A DNA stretch of 64,000 nt from Methylobacterium currus. GTDB lineage: Bacteria > Pseudomonadota > Alphaproteobacteria > Rhizobiales > Beijerinckiaceae. The notes below the pieces were generated by a model. The model saw only the letters and a list, made by a program, of their open reading frames with translations. It did not search any database and was not told the DNA's origin. The stretch covers positions 5,077,001-5,141,000 of the forward strand of contig NZ_CP028843.1 of the NCBI RefSeq assembly GCF_003058325.1, read 5' to 3'. The number at the start of each line of letters is the position of its first letter. Positions within the stretch are counted from its first letter, which is position 1. Position numbers and translations under genes: made by a program. Of the stretch, positions 31,637 to 41,022 are shown piece by piece.

Positions 31637-32206
31637 ATGGCAGATGTTCTCGGTTATGCCCGCGTCAGCACCGGCGACCAGGACGTTGCCGGCCAAGCCA
31701 GACGGCTGGAGCAGGCTGGCGCCATCCGGGTGTTCACCGACGTTCGGTCTGGCAAATCGATGGACCGCCCCGGTCTGATCGAACTCCTGGCCTATGCACG
31801 CCGCGGCGACACGCTGGCGGTGGTGCGACTCGACCGGCTCGGCCGCTCTCTCGCGGAACTCATCTCCGTGGTCGAGCAACTGAAGGGCCGCGGTGTGGCT
31901 CTCCTCAGCCTGGAAGAGAAGCTCGACACGTCCTCGGCCGCCGGGGAACTCATCTTCCACGTGTTCGGGGCCATTGCGCAATTCGAGCGTCGGCTCATCG
32001 CCGAGCGCACTAAGGACGGGATCGCAGCAGCCCGCGCCAGGGGAAAGGTTCCTGGCCGCCAGCCTGTGGACGCCGACAGGGTGCAGGCCGCGCTGAAGCT
32101 GGTCCAAGCCGGCCTTTCGCCAACGAAGGCCGCCAGCCAACTTGGTCTTGGACGATCGACCGTCTACCGGGAAGTCGCCGCCGCAGGGCTGGCACGCCTG
32201 ACCTGA
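31637..32206 (+). CDS. tnpR: Serine resolvase TnpR
   Basis: This 189-residue serine recombinase resolves transposition cointegrates at res. The N-terminal catalytic domain carries the nucleophile Ser in YARVSTGDQD, and the conserved Arg pair is in VRLDRLGRS. The C-terminal helix-turn-helix ends with LGLGRSTVYREV. It is divergent from tnpA, the Tn3-subgroup layout. The ATG at 31637 is chosen from the family N-terminus (MADVLGYARVS), with GAGAGACGG upstream. Confidence 0.93.
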   Translation: MADVLGYARVSTGDQDVAGQARRLEQAGAIRVFTDVRSGKSMDRPGLIELLAYARRGDTLAVVRLDRLGRSLAELISVVEQLKGRGVALLSLEEKLDTSSAAGELIFHVFGAIAQFERRLIAERTKDGIAAARARGKVPGRQPVDADRVQAALKLVQAGLSPTKAASQLGLGRSTVYREVAAAGLARLT

Positions 32207-32232
32207 AGATGGCCGTTCTTGCTCCGTTCGGC

Positions 32233-32270
32233 CTTAGCGTTGCTCAGCGTACATCCGTCGCGCTGTCCTC
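32233..32270 (-). repeat. Right terminal inverted repeat of the Tn3-family element
   Basis: Read on the minus strand it begins GAGGACAGCGCGAC and ends ACGCTAAG, mirroring the left repeat over 38 bp with a few central mismatches. Confidence 0.9.
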
Positions 32271-32275
32271 AGCAT
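32271..32275. repeat. Target-site duplication, right copy
   Basis: AGCAT, identical to 28446-28450. Confidence 0.9.
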
Positions 32276-32551
32276 CGTGTAGCTCTCGGCCCACGCCGCC
32301 ACCCCGTTGCCGACGACGAAGACGGACAAGGCGACGAGCAGAAGCCTGCGGCGCGGCAAGCTCGCCGTCAGGGAGGCCACGACAGGAGAGCTGATCGCGT
32401 AGATCGCCGCGAAGACCGTGACCAGCTGACCGGCCGCGGCCACGCTCACGTCCAGCTGGCGACTGATATCCTGCAGGACACCGGCCACGATGAACCCGTC
32501 AGTGCCGATCGCGAACGTACCCACTGCCAGAAGGGCGATTCTCCACCACAT
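32271..32551 (-). pseudogene. MFS efflux transporter, N-terminal part (split by Tn3-family element)
   Basis: The first 93 codons of the transporter remain here, with the first two to three helices (IALLAVGTFAIGTDGF, TVFAAIYAISSPVVASL) and the motif A-like loop TASLPRRRLLL. The ATG at 32551 has a strong AAGGAG 7 bases upstream. In the present DNA translation runs into the element and stops at 32234 after a few foreign residues. It is divergent from merR across a shared operator region. Confidence 0.9.
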
Positions 32552-32583
32552 GCCGTCACTCCTTGAACCGGGCATGTGTCGAT

Positions 32584-32614
32584 CGCTAAAGGTTGACAGC
32601 GCTGTCAGGGTCAA
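32584..32614 (-). promoter_or_regulatory. MerR-type operator/promoter for the MFS gene
   Basis: On the minus strand a -35 TTGACC is followed by a 19-base spacer and a weak -10 (TTAGCG). The spacer contains the perfect 14-bp palindrome TGACAGCGCTGTCA (32594-32607). A long spacer with a central dyad is the hallmark of MerR-family activated promoters. The site lies between the divergent merR and MFS start codons. Confidence 0.7.
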
Positions 32615-32631
32615 GCCGCAAAGGAAGGGTG

Positions 32632-32979
32632 ATGCAGATCGGCGAATTATCGCGTCGCACGGGGGTCAGCGTGCGGATGCTGCGCTACTACGAGCGGGAG
32701 CACCTGCTGCAACCGGCGCGCCGATCCTCCGGCTATCGCGATTATGGCGAGGACGACGTTCGCCTGGTCGAGCGCATCCGCGCCTTGAGTGCCGCCGGCC
32801 TCACGCTCTCGACCGCGCGGATCGTCCTGCCCTGCGTCAACGATCACGGAGAGCGGTTCCAGCCCTGCAAGGAAGTTCGCCCGGCCTTGGAACGAGAGAT
32901 GCGCCGCATCTCCAAAAAAATCGCCACTCTGGAAACGAGCCGCCAGATCTTGATGGATTACCTGAGCGACGTGGGATGA
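32632..32979 (+). CDS. MerR-family transcriptional regulator
   Basis: This is a 115-residue regulator. The N-terminal winged helix-turn-helix MQIGELSRRTGVSVRMLRYY is typical of MerR proteins, with the second recognition wing SSGYRDYGEDDV and a C-terminal coiled-coil dimerisation helix REMRRISKKIATLETSRQ. It has two Cys (CVNDHGERFQPC), but spaced unlike MerR or CueR metal sites, so it is more likely a drug- or organic-responsive member. AGGAAG precedes the ATG. It is divergent from the MFS gene it presumably controlled before the transposon broke that gene. Confidence 0.88.
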   Translation: MQIGELSRRTGVSVRMLRYYEREHLLQPARRSSGYRDYGEDDVRLVERIRALSAAGLTLSTARIVLPCVNDHGERFQPCKEVRPALEREMRRISKKIATLETSRQILMDYLSDVG

Positions 32980-33089
32980 TCGCCATCGCGCGTCGCCTCA
33001 CGCGGTGACGTGCAACCGATGCGAGGCAACGGACCGCGATCGGGCTGCAATCACATCATCGTCTTCCGCCGCCACGGCACCTTCGCGGT

Positions 33090-33235
33090 CCAGAGGAGGC
33101 CGGCCAACGGAGCGGCAGGCCGGGGCCGCCACCGCGAAGCGCGCGCAGGCTTTGCGGCACCGGCCAGCCGTCCAGGGAGGTGAGGCAGGAGAGGCCCGTC
33201 CGCGAGTCGAGGGCGAGGGGATGGGCGCTCCAATG
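33090..33235 (-). pseudogene. Decayed acyltransferase-3 C-terminal fragment
   Basis: On the minus strand one frame reads D-G-W-P-V-P-Q-S-L-R-A-L, matching Y-G-W-P-V-Q-Q-S-L-H-A-L of the intact acyltransferase at 34034-35086. Nucleotide similarity is evident (for example GCACCGGCCAGCC and GCCGCCACCGCGA shared), with an internal loss of about 60 bases and frame changes. It has no start or 5' part. It is a remnant of a second copy or of an imperfect duplication, in the same orientation as the intact gene. Confidence 0.65.
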
Positions 33236-33312
33236 CTGAGAGACGATTGGTGCGTGCGGTACCGGAGACGGCCTATGCAGATCCTGACGCCAGGCACGTC
33301 AAATGCGGGGCC

Positions 33313-33681
33313 TCACGGCGCATCCGGCCTGTCCTCCCGATCGTCATCGAACAGAAGAAATACGACGGCGCTCCGCAGCGGCGGAAGCTCGTCCACCACG
33401 ATACCCCAGATGATGCGGTCGGACAGGTTATGGTATTCGTGCCGCAGCACGTTTCCGATGCCGCGGATCTTGCGCCACGGCACCTCCGGCCGCCGCGCCT
33501 GGATGTCGTCCGGCACTGCGCGACTTGCCTCGGAGATGATTTCGATGCCGCGCTGCACGCCGTGCTTCAGCAACCAGTCTCCAGCGTAATCCATAAGGGT
33601 CTTGCCTGCCGTCGCACGCTGAATGCCGTCGATCGCCGCGAGCATATCGTCGAGAGCGTGGCGAAACTCACGCGGCGCCAT
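33313..33681 (-). CDS. hepT: HepT-like HEPN (DUF86) toxin, variant active-site motif
   Basis: This 122-residue HEPN-domain protein is the presumed RNase toxin of a HepT/MntA module. The C-terminal helix shows KIRGIGNVLRHEYHNL. In canonical HepT the Arg lies four to six residues before the His (RN-x3-H); here that Arg position is Gly, and an Arg directly precedes the His instead. The HEY Tyr, the expected AMPylation target, is present but without the following Trp of YxW. The start overlaps the mntA stop by one base (TGATG), so the pair is coupled. Activity cannot be assumed. Confidence 0.85.
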   Translation of the reverse strand: MAPREFRHALDDMLAAIDGIQRATAGKTLMDYAGDWLLKHGVQRGIEIISEASRAVPDDIQARRPEVPWRKIRGIGNVLRHEYHNLSDRIIWGIVVDELPPLRSAVVFLLFDDDREDRPDAP

Positions 33682-33977
33682 CAGAAGACCTTGACCGCCG
33701 ATCGCTCGATGCGTGCACGCAACCGCGGATGCAGGCTGTCGCGGGTAGTCACGTCGACTGCGGTCCCCAGCTGATCCTCAAGGAAAAGCTTGATACCGAC
33801 GAGATCGAGACCGTTGAAGCGGCTCTCGGGATCGTAGTCGATGAACAGGTCGAGATCGCTGTCGGGTCGGGCATCGTCCCGGGCAGTCGATCCGAACAGG
33901 TAGAGCGACGTTGCGCCCATGTCCCGCACACTGTGGGCATGCGCCTTGAGCTGGATGATGGCATCGCCGCGAGTCAT
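33681..33977 (-). CDS. mntA: MntA-type minimal nucleotidyltransferase antitoxin
   Basis: This 98-residue minimal nucleotidyltransferase carries the complete GSx10DxD active-site signature in GSTARDDARPDSDLDLFID. In characterised pairs MntA neutralises HepT by AMPylating its Tyr. It is the first gene of the two-gene unit, with the hepT ATG overlapping its stop. The ATG at 33977 is the first in frame that gives the family N-terminus; the ribosome site is weak. An open frame continuing upstream is the shadow of the acyltransferase. Confidence 0.9.
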   Translation of the reverse strand: MTRGDAIIQLKAHAHSVRDMGATSLYLFGSTARDDARPDSDLDLFIDYDPESRFNGLDLVGIKLFLEDQLGTAVDVTTRDSLHPRLRARIERSAVKVF

Positions 33978-34033
33978 GATGCCATGATACAGCGCGGCTC
34001 GACGCGAGGCCACAGGCCACGATCGGGAAGCGC

Positions 34034-35086
34034 TCAGGCCATCGCCTCGCGCCGCCCGATCAGCCGCGCCTTCCATCCCAACGCCGGCCGCTCGACGTAG
34101 CGCCAGGACAAAGCCGCCACCGCGAGCGTGAAGACGAGCGATGGCCCCAGAAGCATCCAAGCCGAGGTCGCCGGGAACAGGGCATGCAGGCTCTGCTGCA
34201 CCGGCCAGCCATACAGGTAGGTACCGTAGGACAGGTCCGCCCGAGGATCGAGGATCGGGTGGCGGACCGGGGGGCTGAGGCCGAGGCAGAGCACGCCGTA
34301 GGCCTCGGCGAGGAACAGCAAAGGCGGGTAGAGGGCGGTGCCGTGGACGAGGCCCGCGAGGACGAGGAGCGCGAGCGCCAGCGGCCGGCTCAAGGGCGCG
34401 CGGTCGGCGTAGAGGAACAAAGCCGCGCCCGCCGCGAAGATCAGCGGCAGGCGTAACGACGTCTCCAGGGCCTTCGGCATCTCGCCGTCGCGCAGGCCGG
34501 CGAGCGCGAGGCCCAGAGCCAGGCCGGCGACGAGGAGGGGTGCGAGCCAGCGCCACCGCAGGGTGCCGAGGAGCCCCGCCGCCAGGAGGCCGAGATAGCA
34601 CAGCACCTCGTATTTGAGTGTCCAGACCGTCCCCATCGGGAAGCGGAACGGGTTGTCCGAAAAGACGCCCGGCAGGGCGGCGTTGCTCTTGAAGGTGGTG
34701 AGCGTGCCGGAGATGAACCGCCACAAGCCCGGATCGGCCCAATAGGCGGAGAGGGCTGAGCTCGTCATCAGGCTGCCGAGGCCGAGCGACACGGCGAGCG
34801 TCGCCGCGACGAGGCCCGGCGCGATGCGCAAGGCCCGCGCCACGACGTAGTCGCGCGGGCCGCGCCGCATCAGGCTCATCGTGACGAGGAAACCGGAGAC
34901 GGCGAAGAAGCCGTTCACCGCGTGCTCGCCGAGCGTGTAGCCGGTGAGGCGCGCCAGCGGCTCGTCGAGGATGTGGCCGGTGGTGACGCTGAAGGCGTGC
35001 GAGACGACGACGAGGAGCGCCAGCGCCAGTCTCATCGCCCCGAAGGCGTTGTGCGGCCGGGCGAGGCCGGCGGCGACCGTTACCAT
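34034..35086 (-). CDS. Acyltransferase-3 (OafA/YrhL-type) membrane protein
   Basis: This is a 350-residue integral membrane protein with about ten hydrophobic helices. It has the N-terminal signature FGAMRLALALLVVVSH, a following GFFAVSGFLVTMSLMRR, and the C-terminal YGTYLYGWPVQQSL. The family O-acetylates or acylates surface polysaccharides or lipids. It is the last gene of aspS-glycosyltransferase-acyltransferase on the minus strand and overlaps the glycosyltransferase by 7 bp, which points to modification of the same glycan. Confidence 0.88.
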   Translation of the reverse strand: MVTVAAGLARPHNAFGAMRLALALLVVVSHAFSVTTGHILDEPLARLTGYTLGEHAVNGFFAVSGFLVTMSLMRRGPRDYVVARALRIAPGLVAATLAVSLGLGSLMTSSALSAYWADPGLWRFISGTLTTFKSNAALPGVFSDNPFRFPMGTVWTLKYEVLCYLGLLAAGLLGTLRWRWLAPLLVAGLALGLALAGLRDGEMPKALETSLRLPLIFAAGAALFLYADRAPLSRPLALALLVLAGLVHGTALYPPLLFLAEAYGVLCLGLSPPVRHPILDPRADLSYGTYLYGWPVQQSLHALFPATSAWMLLGPSLVFTLAVAALSWRYVERPALGWKARLIGRREAMA

Positions 35087-35985
35087 GCGCCCGCCTCCGG
35101 CCGCAGGGCCGGCTCCGCCGCCAGCCCCTCCTGCGCGAGCGCGCTGCGGCCCCGCCGGGCCGCCCAGGCGCCGGCGACCGAGCCGCCGTAGCGCTCGATC
35201 CCTGAGCGGCGGAGGGCGAGGAGCGCGAGCAGCGCCTTCACGCCGTTCTTCGCCAGCATCGCGGCCGTCGGGTCCGGCAGGCCGTATTTGCGCGAGACAT
35301 AAGATCGCGACCAGGCCTGGTGCCAGCGCGAGCGGCGCACCCGGCCGCGCTCCGGCGCGCTCGAGGCGCCGCGCCCGTGGAACGCCACCGCGCCGTGGAC
35401 GTGGACGAGCGCCTTGCCCGCATCGGCGATCCGGCGGCAGAGGTCGTCGTCCTCGTAGAACAGGAAGATCTCGGGGTCGAAGCCGCCGAGGGACAGGAAC
35501 AGGTCGCGCCGCACCATCAGGCAGGCGCCGGACAGGAACGGCGCGCAGGCATCCCCCTCCGGCGGGTGAAGGCGCCCGCGCGGGTTGGTGAGATAGGGCG
35601 CCAGCAGCGAGCGCGGTTGGTAGAAGAACCGCCCATCGGGCTCGACGATGCGGGGCGCGAACAAGCCCGCATCCGGATAAGCCTCGGCCGCCGCCAGCAA
35701 GGCGTCGGCAGCGCCGGGCTGAAGCTCGACATCCGGGTTGACGATCAGCGCGTATTCGGCCCGGCCCGCCGCCCAGATCCCGGCATTGTTGGCCCGGCCG
35801 TAGCCCTCGTTGCGGGGGAGCCGCAGCACCCGCGCGCCTAAGCTGGCAGCGAGATCCGCCGAGCCGTCGCGGCTTGCGTTGTCGACAACGAGCGCCGGCA
35901 CGTGCTCGCGGGCGAGCGCGGCCAGGCAGGCCGGCAGCACGCCGGCACTGTCATGCGCGACGACGACCGCGACGAGACCGGGCAC
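35080..35985 (-). CDS. Family 2 glycosyltransferase (rhamnosyltransferase-like)
   Basis: This 301-residue GT-A enzyme has VAVVVAHDSAGVL at the N-terminus, VDNASRDGS for nucleotide-sugar binding, the metal-binding VNPDVELQ, and GGFDPEIFLFYEDDDLCRR as the acceptor/catalytic segment. This pattern is typical of WbbL-type rhamnosyl or related transferases acting at the cytoplasmic membrane face. The GTG start lies 9 bases after the aspS stop with no strong ribosome site, consistent with coupling. It is probably involved in O-antigen or exopolysaccharide assembly with the overlapping acyltransferase. Confidence 0.87.
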   Translation of the reverse strand: MPGLVAVVVAHDSAGVLPACLAALAREHVPALVVDNASRDGSADLAASLGARVLRLPRNEGYGRANNAGIWAAGRAEYALIVNPDVELQPGAADALLAAAEAYPDAGLFAPRIVEPDGRFFYQPRSLLAPYLTNPRGRLHPPEGDACAPFLSGACLMVRRDLFLSLGGFDPEIFLFYEDDDLCRRIADAGKALVHVHGAVAFHGRGASSAPERGRVRRSRWHQAWSRSYVSRKYGLPDPTAAMLAKNGVKALLALLALRRSGIERYGGSVAGAWAARRGRSALAQEGLAAEPALRPEAGAW

Positions 35986-35994
35986 CGGCGCCGA

Positions 35995-37979
<1,985 letters not shown>

Positions 37980-37985
37980 ATCCCC

Positions 37986-38516
37986 ATGGATCAGAACAGC
38001 TTTTTCGGCTCCTTCGAACCGCCACCAGACCCCTTGCCCGATACCCTGCCGGATCCGCCCCGGGACGCGCCCGCGGCGGCCCGGGGGACGCGACCGGAGG
38101 CCCGCGCCATGCCTGCCGACCATCACGATGCGCACGTCGAACGCCAGGACACGTTCTTGGAACGCCAGGACGCGTTCTTGGAACGCCAGGAGGGCGCCTG
38201 GCGGGTCCTGCCGATCGAGGGCCGGTTCGAACTCGTCTACGAAGACGGCAACGGCGCCTGGAGCGTGCGCCGGTTGCAGGCGCACGAATTGAAGATCGGC
38301 CCGGGCCGCGTGCTCGTCGGCGGCACCGACCGCGACCGGGACGGCTATCGCGGCTTTCGCGCCGACCGCATCCACCGCCTGACCGACCGGGACAGCGGCG
38401 AGCGGGTGGAGCGCAACATCCTCGACTGGCTCACCCGCCGGGCGTACAGGACGCGGCAGGCCCGCGCCGCGGCTCTGCGCCGGGAGGCGCGCCGGAACGG
38501 GCCGCGCGCCGCGTGA
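37986..38516 (+). CDS. Hypothetical protein with WYL-like C-terminal domain
   Basis: This is a 176-residue protein. A Pro/Asp-rich N-terminus (about 1-50) precedes tandem heptads [14 protein letters not shown] (about 52-68). A C-terminal domain follows with [18 protein letters not shown] and a terminal [20 protein letters not shown] that resembles the ligand-sensing WYL fold seen in transcription regulators and tellurite-type proteins. No DNA-binding helix-turn-helix is visible. The ATG at 37986 is chosen because of the adjacent promoter. It is divergent from aspS and is followed by rnd. Confidence 0.65.
   Translation: MDQNSFFGSFEPPPDPLPDTLPDPPRDAPAAARGTRPEARAMPADHHDAHVERQDTFLERQDAFLERQEGAWRVLPIEGRFELVYEDGNGAWSVRRLQAHELKIGPGRVLVGGTDRDRDGYRGFRADRIHRLTDRDSGERVERNILDWLTRRAYRTRQARAAALRREARRNGPRAA
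38139..38192 (+). repeat. Short 21-bp tandem repeat inside the WYL-like gene
   Basis: Two complete 21-bp units (GAACGCCAGGAC, variable base, CGTTCTTG) and a partial third encode in-frame heptads ERQDxFL. Copy-number change would add or remove seven residues without a frameshift. Confidence 0.8.
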
Positions 38517-38601
38517 TTTTCGGTTACCACGCCGCTCAATCCCCATAACCCACGCCGCCGACGTCTCGCCCTCGGCGGCCGGCTCCGCTATAGCCGGACC
38601 T

Positions 38602-39756
38602 ATGAAGCTGATTACTTCGACGGAAGAACTCGCCTCCGCCTGCGCGCGCTTCGCCACGCAACCCTTCGTGACCGTCGACACGGAGTTCATGCGCGAGACG
38701 ACCTATTATCCGAAGCTGTGCCTGATCCAGATCGCGGCACCGGACGGGTCGACCGCGCTCGTCGACCCGCTGGCCTCTGGCCTCGACCTTGCTCCGTTCT
38801 TCGCGCTGATGGGCGACGAGCGGGTGCTGAAGGTCTTCCACTCGGCCCGGCAGGACCTCGAGATCATCTGGCTGCTCGGCGGGCTCCTGCCTCAGCCCTT
38901 CTTCGACACGCAGGTCGCCGCGATGGTCTGCGGCTACGGCGATTCGGTCTCCTACGAGCAGCTGGTCAACGACGTCGCCAAGGCGAAGATCGACAAGTCG
39001 TCGCGCTTCACCGACTGGTCGCGCCGCCCGCTCTCGGACGCGCAGCTGAGCTACGCGCTCTCGGACGTCACCCACCTGATCAAGGTCTACGAGACCCTGG
39101 CCCGCGAGCTGATCTCCACCGACCGCGGCGCCTGGCTCGACGAGGAGATGGCGGTCCTCACCTCCCCCGACACCTACCGGGCCGATCCGGACCAGGCCTG
39201 GCGGCGCCTGAGCAGCCGGATGCGCAAGGCCCGCGAGATCGCGGTGCTGATGGAGGTGGCGGCCTGGCGCGAGCGCGAGGCGCAGAGCCGCAACGTGCCG
39301 CGCGGGCGCATCCTGAAGGACGAGGCGGTGATCGACATCGCCACCTCGGCACCGCGCAGCGTCGAGGCCCTGGGGCGGCTTCGCACGATTCCCGCTGGGT
39401 TCGAGCGCTCGCGCACCGGCACCGACATCCTGGCCGCCGTCGAGCGCGGCCTGTCGCGCGATCCCGCGAGCGTGCCGACCCCTGAGCGCGGCCGCGCCCG
39501 CAGCGGCGGCAACGGCGCGCTGGTCGAGCTCCTCAAGGTGCTGCTGAAGGCCGTCTGCGAGGACGAGCGCGTGGCGCCGAAGATCATCGCCACCGTCGAC
39601 GACCTCGAGGCCCTGGCCGAGGACGACGCGGCCGACGTCCCGGTGCTGCACGGCTGGCGCCGCGGGTTGTTCGGCGAGAAGGCCCTGGCGTTGAAGGCCG
39701 GGCGCCTGGCGCTGTCGGCGGAGGGCGGGCGCGTGGTGGTGCGGGAGCTGCCATAG
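38602..39756 (+). CDS. rnd: Ribonuclease D
   Basis: This 384-residue DEDDy 3'-5' exoribonuclease trims tRNA and other stable RNA 3' ends. Exo I is VDTEFMRE (Asp26, Glu28), Exo [13 protein letters not shown], and Exo III the YALSDVTHL segment with Tyr and Asp. An HRDC domain follows (about 210-290), beginning near [18 protein letters not shown]. Full length for the family. The ATG follows a gap of 85 bp after the WYL-like gene. An aspS neighbour is common in related genomes. Confidence 0.95.
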   Translation: MKLITSTEELASACARFATQPFVTVDTEFMRETTYYPKLCLIQIAAPDGSTALVDPLASGLDLAPFFALMGDERVLKVFHSARQDLEIIWLLGGLLPQPFFDTQVAAMVCGYGDSVSYEQLVNDVAKAKIDKSSRFTDWSRRPLSDAQLSYALSDVTHLIKVYETLARELISTDRGAWLDEEMAVLTSPDTYRADPDQAWRRLSSRMRKAREIAVLMEVAAWREREAQSRNVPRGRILKDEAVIDIATSAPRSVEALGRLRTIPAGFERSRTGTDILAAVERGLSRDPASVPTPERGRARSGGNGALVELLKVLLKAVCEDERVAPKIIATVDDLEALAEDDAADVPVLHGWRRGLFGEKALALKAGRLALSAEGGRVVVRELP

Positions 39757-39844
39757 GCGCCGCGGGGCCCGTTCGGAGGAGCGGGATCGCCACTCGGCCT
39801 GACGGCCCGTTCGCGTCGGCCGCCCGCATCGACATCCCTTACGG

Positions 39845-39878
39845 CATCCCGTGGCTCGCCGCAGGCGAGAAGCCGGGA
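39845..39878. repeat. REP-like palindromic element, copy 2
   Basis: This is the second copy of the element at 11847-11880 (31 of 34 bases identical), with the same CTCGCC-GCA-GGCGAG core inside CATCCCG ... CCGGGA. It lies between the convergent ends of rnd and the collagen-like gene. Confidence 0.65.
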
Positions 39879-39980
39879 TGACGCAGAGACATGTCGGCCT
39901 GTATGCCTGATCGATCGGCGCTTCCGATCAGACCGGCTCCCAGGACAGGGGATTACTGGAGAACCAGGCCAAGCGGACTT

Positions 39981-40889
39981 TCAGTACACGTCGCCCTCCG
40001 CGGGCGCTGCAGGTGCCGGCCGGCCGACCGCCGGTTGAGGAATCTGCGTCCGAGCCGGCGCCTGCGGTCGTGCTGCGGCGGCCGGCGCACGGGAGACCGG
40101 CCCCGCTGGACCCCGCGGGCCGGGCGGTCCCGCCGGGCCCGCGGGTCCGCGCGGCCCGGGCTTGCCGGGACTACCGGCCGGGCCCGGCGGCCCGGTCTCG
40201 CCCCGCGCGCCCGGGGCTCCGGGCAGGCCGGTCTCGCCGCGCGGCCCCGCCTCCCCCGCCGGGCCGGTCTCGCCGCGCGCTCCGGGTTCGCCCGGCGGGC
40301 CCGCCTCGCCCTTCGCTCCCGGCTCTCCCCGTGCACCGGCCAGCCCGGCCTCGCCCCGCAACCCCGCCTCGCCGCGCGGCCCGGCAGGACCGGCCGGGCC
40401 CTGGGGTCCGGCCTCGCCCCGCGCTCCGTCCTCACCGCGTGGCCCCGGAGGGCCGGCTTCACCCCTGGGACCGGGAGGGCCGGGCGGCCCGGTCACGGTC
40501 CTGATCTCGGCCTGGCCCTCGGGGCCTGCGGCGCCCTTCGGGCCTTCCGGACCCGCGGGGCCCTGCTGGCCGCACTCGCCCACCACCGCGCCGCGCTCCT
40601 GGCGGCCGGCGCGCAGGGTCACGATGCAGGTCGCCGGATGGTAGAGGAGGCGGAATTCGAACTTGCCGCGGGTATCGGCCTTGGCGGTGAAGCGGCCGTC
40701 GAGGCTGACCTCGGTGTCCGGCCCGTCGGCGGTACCCAGCACCCAGAGCTCGCCCGCGGTGATCCGCGCCGCCAGGATCTGGATCTCGGCCCGGGCCGGC
40801 GCCGCCATCGTCAGGCAGGCCGCGAGGGCCGCGCCCGATCGCAACGCGAAGCGTCCGGTTCCGCCGCGTCCCATCGCCCGCCCCCGCAT
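39981..40889 (-). CDS. Secreted collagen-like protein
   Basis: This is a 302-residue exported protein. A signal peptide ends near AAPARA (about residue 34). A small beta-rich N-domain (35-105) is followed by G-x-y repeats: seven triplets at 107-127, a 6-residue break, then 44 uninterrupted triplets at 134-265. Many are GPP, GPR, GEA and GPA, with frequent GET/GAR pairs that could stabilise a triple helix by charge. The Pro/Ala-rich tail ends in GDVY. No sortase or membrane anchor is seen, so it is secreted or periplasmic. A 17-bp palindrome lies upstream. It could be an adhesin or filament; this is inferred. Confidence 0.85.
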   Translation of the reverse strand: MRGRAMGRGGTGRFALRSGAALAACLTMAAPARAEIQILAARITAGELWVLGTADGPDTEVSLDGRFTAKADTRGKFEFRLLYHPATCIVTLRAGRQERGAVVGECGQQGPAGPEGPKGAAGPEGQAEIRTVTGPPGPPGPRGEAGPPGPRGEDGARGEAGPQGPAGPAGPRGEAGLRGEAGLAGARGEPGAKGEAGPPGEPGARGETGPAGEAGPRGETGLPGAPGARGETGPPGPAGSPGKPGPRGPAGPAGPPGPRGPAGPVSRAPAAAARPQAPARTQIPQPAVGRPAPAAPAEGDVY

Positions 40890-40928
40890 TCTCGATCCCG
40901 TTGCGCCAGGATCCCCTCGTCAAGTGTT

Positions 40929-40945
40929 TTTCCGCGACGCGGAAA
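40929..40945 (-). promoter_or_regulatory. Palindromic operator candidate upstream of the collagen-like gene
   Basis: TTTCCGCG-A-CGCGGAAA is a perfect 17-bp palindrome 40 bases upstream of the start codon. On the minus strand it directly follows a TTGACT -35-like hexamer; the -10 at the right distance is weak (ACACTT). The regulator is not known. Confidence 0.5.
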
Positions 40946-41022
40946 GTCAAGCACGACCGGGTTTTGAACACAGGCGCGATGGTCGAGGGTCATCGACGAT
41001 GGTGGAGCTTGACCGTTCTGCG

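Larger units (their letters stand above)
28451..32270. mobile_element. Tn3-family transposon, 3820 bp, complete
   Basis: The element is bounded by 38-bp inverted repeats and flanked by AGCAT duplications. It contains only tnpA and a divergent tnpR with a res region between them, with no recognisable passenger gene. The intact ends, full-length transposase and undamaged duplication indicate a recent and potentially still active insertion. It interrupts an MFS efflux gene. Confidence 0.93.

Noticed and set aside
33005..33589. A 194-codon plus-strand open frame over the acyltransferase remnant and hepT
   Set aside because: Low-complexity Arg/Ser content, antisense to hepT, and explained by the decayed minus-strand acyltransferase.
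33681..34742. mntA as the end of a 353-residue protein
   Set aside because: The upstream part is the out-of-frame shadow of the acyltransferase; the nucleotidyltransferase begins at 33977.
38139..38192. Possible CRISPR-like short repeats
   Set aside because: The units are contiguous 21-bp in-frame tandem repeats without spacers, inside a coding sequence. No cas genes were seen anywhere in the window.
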